DNA from: Actinomycetota bacterium
GTDB lineage: Bacteria > Actinomycetota > Thermoleophilia > UBA2241
Length of the DNA: 7,533 bases
Assembly: GCA_003132645.1 (NCBI GenBank)
Contig: PKYM01000197.1
Coordinates: 2,874 to 10,406 of the forward strand
Reading direction: 5' to 3'
The notes beneath the pieces were generated by a model. It did not search any database. It had not been told where the DNA came from and worked only from the letters and a program-made list of their open reading frames with translations. The position numbers and the translations under genes were made by a program. Below, one piece after another: positions 5,416 through 7,533 of the stretch (within the stretch, counting starts at the first letter, position 1; every line of letters starts with the position of its first letter).

Positions 5416-7296
5416 ATGGACCAGCTCTCGCGCATCTGCGGTCCGTCCGACCTGCACTCACTGGCTATTCCCGAGCTCCAGGCCCTCGCCGACGAGATCC
5501 GCGAGGTCATCCTGTCGTGTGTCAGCGAGGTCGGCGGCCACCTGGCGGCCAGTCTCGGCGCGGTCGAACTGACCGTGGCGCTGCACAGCGTTCTCGACAG
5601 CCCCCGCGATAAGATCATCTGGGACGTCGGCCATCAGGCCTATGCCCACAAGATCATCACCGGGCGGGCCGAGTGCTTCAACACCATCCGCCAGTACGGC
5701 GGCCTCTCAGGGTTTCCCTGCCGGCGCGAGTCCGAGCACGACGTCGTCGGCACCGGCCACGCCTCCACCTCGGTGAGCTACGGACTGGGCCTGGTCGAGG
5801 CCGCCAGGCTCTCCGGGCGCTCCGACGGCCACGTGGTCTGCGTGCTGGGCGACGGCGCCCTCACGGGTGGGGTGGCTTTCGAGGCGATGAACCAGGCCGG
5901 GCAGCTGCGCACGCCGCTGGTCGTCGTTCTAAACGACAACCAGATGTCGATCAAGCCCAACGTCGGCGGCTTTCAGCTCTACCTCAACCGCTTCCGCCTC
6001 GACCCGGGGCTCACTCGTCTGCGCGAAGACATGGAACGCACCATCGCCCGCATCCCGGCGATCGGCGCCCGGGCCTATAGTCTGGGCCGCGACGTCAAGG
6101 AGAGCATGAAGGCCTTCCTCGGTCCCGGGCTCATCTTCGAGGAGCTCGGGTTCGCTTACATCGGCGTGGTGAACGGTCACGACATCGGCGCCCTGCGCGA
6201 AGCCATGCGTCAGGCGATGGACACCCGGCGCCCAGTGCTCGTGCACGTGCGCACGGTCAAGGGCAAGGGCTACGAGCCGGCCGAAGAGCGGCCATCCGAG
6301 TTCCATGGCACGGGACCGTTCGACCGCAGCAACGGCGAGCGCAAGGCCGGCCCGCGGGGCACGACCTACACCGAGGCCTTCGGTCACGCCCTCGTGCGCG
6401 AGGCGCGCATCGACTCGAGGATCGTCGCGGTCACCGCCGCCATGACCGAGGGCACCGGCCTCGGCGGCTTCGAACGCGAGTTTCCCAGCCGCCTGTACGA
6501 CGTCGGCATCGCCGAACAGCACGCGGTGGTCTTCGCGGCGGGCCTCGCGCTGGCCGGCATGAAGCCCGTCGTGGCGATCTACTCGACCTTCATGCAGCGG
6601 GCCTTCGACATGCTCGTGCAGGACATCGCCCTGCAACGCATCCCCGTGGTCTTTGCGCTCGACAGGGCGGGGCTCGTCGGCGACGACGGCCCGACCCACC
6701 ACGGAGTGTTCGATCTGTCGTATCTGCGACTCATCCCCGGCCTGGTCGTCATGGCGCCATCCAGTCACGCCCAGCTCCAGCACATGTTGCACACGGCGCT
6801 GCAGCACGACGGCCCGGTAGCGCTGCGCTATCCGCGCGGGCTGGCCGCGCTGTTCGACGAGCCCAAGAAACTGGAGACCATCGCCCTGGGCACGGCCGAG
6901 GTGCTGCGCGAGGGGCGCGAGGTGGCTTTGATCGGCATCGGCACCGGCGTCGGCATCGCCCTCGGGGCGGCCGATCTGATGGGCGCCGCCGGCGTGCAGG
7001 CGACCGTCGTCGACGCGCGCTTCGTGAAGCCGCTCGACACCGCTCTCCTGGACGAGCTCGCCGCGACCCACGCGCGCATCGTCACGATCGAAGAGAACGT
7101 GCTGTGCGGCGGCTTCGGCAGCGCCGTCGCCGAGCACCTCGCCGACACCGACGTGCGGGTGCGCCGTTTCGGCCTGCCCGACCGCTTCGTCGCCCACGGC
7201 GACCGGGAGCGGTTGCTGGTCGATCTCGGCCTTACCCCCGAGGCGATCGCGGCGGCCGTCCTCGAACGCCAGCCCGGGCTCGCGCACATCTCCTGA
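5416..7296 (+). CDS. dxs: 1-deoxy-D-xylulose-5-phosphate synthase
   Basis: This ThDP enzyme condenses pyruvate with glyceraldehyde 3-phosphate, the first step of the MEP isoprenoid pathway, and its product also feeds thiamine and pyridoxal synthesis. It has 626 residues, a normal length. H42 (GGHLAASLG) is the active-site histidine equivalent to E. coli H49. The ThDP/Mg site is GDGALTGG (145-152) with NDN (173-175). H297 sits in FHGTGPFD. The pyrimidine domain begins near 318, with the catalytic glutamate E367 in GIAEQHAV, DRAGLVGDDGPTHHG (416-430) and RYPRG (471-475). A transketolase C-terminal domain runs from about 495. The ATG at 5416 fits the family start (LSRICGPSDLHSL aligns with the usual LLDRINSPADLK), yet there is no Shine-Dalgarno close by. 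The promoter just upstream implies a near-leaderless message. All key residues appear intact. Confidence 0.98.
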   Translation: MDQLSRICGPSDLHSLAIPELQALADEIREVILSCVSEVGGHLAASLGAVELTVALHSVLDSPRDKIIWDVGHQAYAHKIITGRAECFNTIRQYGGLSGFPCRRESEHDVVGTGHASTSVSYGLGLVEAARLSGRSDGHVVCVLGDGALTGGVAFEAMNQAGQLRTPLVVVLNDNQMSIKPNVGGFQLYLNRFRLDPGLTRLREDMERTIARIPAIGARAYSLGRDVKESMKAFLGPGLIFEELGFAYIGVVNGHDIGALREAMRQAMDTRRPVLVHVRTVKGKGYEPAEERPSEFHGTGPFDRSNGERKAGPRGTTYTEAFGHALVREARIDSRIVAVTAAMTEGTGLGGFEREFPSRLYDVGIAEQHAVVFAAGLALAGMKPVVAIYSTFMQRAFDMLVQDIALQRIPVVFALDRAGLVGDDGPTHHGVFDLSYLRLIPGLVVMAPSSHAQLQHMLHTALQHDGPVALRYPRGLAALFDEPKKLETIALGTAEVLREGREVALIGIGTGVGIALGAADLMGAAGVQATVVDARFVKPLDTALLDELAATHARIVTIEENVLCGGFGSAVAEHLADTDVRVRRFGLPDRFVAHGDRERLLVDLGLTPEAIAAAVLERQPGLAHIS

Positions 7297-7300
7297 AACG

Positions 7301-7533
7301 ATGCGGGAGCGGCTCGACACGCTGCTCGTCGCACGCGGGCTTTTTGCCACCCGGTCCCAGGCCCGGGCCGCGGTGCTGGCCGGCGAGGTCTCGATCGGCG
7401 GGCAGCCCGCCGGCAAGCCGGGCACCATGGTCGACGAGGCCAGCGAGCTCGTCGTCGCGCAGCGCCCTCGGTATGTGTCGCGCGGCGGCGACAAGCTCGC
7501 TCACGCCCTGGATACGCTGGGCATCGATGTCGG
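7301..7533 (+). CDS. tlyA: TlyA family rRNA (cytidine-2'-O)-methyltransferase, N-terminal part (cut by window end)
   Basis: The first 77 codons of a TlyA/hemolysin-A-like protein. In this family the enzyme 2'-O-methylates cytidine in 23S rRNA (C1920) and, in one subtype, also 16S rRNA (C1409), which affects capreomycin sensitivity in mycobacteria. Residues 3-52 are an S4-type RNA-binding domain (RLDTLLVARGLFATRSQA, then AGEVSIGG and KPGTMV). YVSRGGDKLAHAL (58-70) is the linker to the Rossmann methyltransferase domain. K65 corresponds to the first lysine of the catalytic K-D-K-E set known from M. tuberculosis TlyA. The methyltransferase domain itself lies beyond the window. The ATG is four bases after the dxs stop with no clear Shine-Dalgarno, so it is probably co-transcribed and coupled. 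tlyA after dxs is the usual order in Firmicutes and other bacteria. Confidence 0.92.
   Translation, partial: MRERLDTLLVARGLFATRSQARAAVLAGEVSIGGQPAGKPGTMVDEASELVVAQRPRYVSRGGDKLAHALDTLGIDV

Noticed and set aside
5929..7494. A 521-codon minus-strand frame opposite dxs and tlyA.
   Set aside because: It is antisense to a full set of DXS catalytic motifs, and its composition is typical of a shadow frame.

Overview
The window comes from a GC-rich bacterial chromosome. Third codon positions are mostly G or C, GTG and TTG starts are common, and several start and stop codons overlap by four bases. All genes lie on the + strand and are tightly packed; the largest gap without a gene is 122 bases. The order (aroQ end) - Xaa-Pro peptidase - efp - biotin-carrier gene - nusB - xseB-like - ispA - dxs - tlyA follows the classical Bacillus subtilis order aroQ-yqhT-efp-accB-accC-nusB-folD-xseA-xseB-ispA-dxs-tlyA, but accC, folD and xseA are missing here. 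High GC, the EF-P sequence style and a probable leaderless promoter suggest a deep-branching actinobacterium (for example Thermoleophilia-like or Coriobacteriia-like). That placement is inference.

Layout. Bases 1-57 hold the last codons of an upstream gene, probably aroQ. It overlaps an M24 Xaa-Pro peptidase (54-1142). A 122-base gap follows with a weak promoter candidate and a foldable leader, then efp (1265-1831). Next is a 615-residue fusion of a pyruvate/oxaloacetate carboxyltransferase domain to what looks like a whole AccB biotin carrier protein (1868-3715). Then come nusB (3733-4182), a small XseB-like gene (4179-4421) and ispA (4418-5341), the last three tightly coupled. A 74-base gap carries an extended -10 promoter placed so close to the dxs start that the mRNA would be almost leaderless. 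dxs (5416-7296) and the first 77 codons of tlyA (from 7301) complete the window.

How the genes work together. The cluster mixes translation and RNA functions (EF-P, NusB, TlyA), supply of carboxylated biotin for acyl-CoA or C3/C4 metabolism, and isoprenoid synthesis (Dxs for the entry of the MEP pathway, IspA for prenyl chain building). The three most notable points are the carboxyltransferase-AccB fusion standing where accB-accC normally lies, two 21-base tandem repeats that appear to have been inserted between a Shine-Dalgarno sequence and the ispA start codon, and the near-leaderless dxs promoter. I found no mobile element, CRISPR array, tRNA or rRNA.
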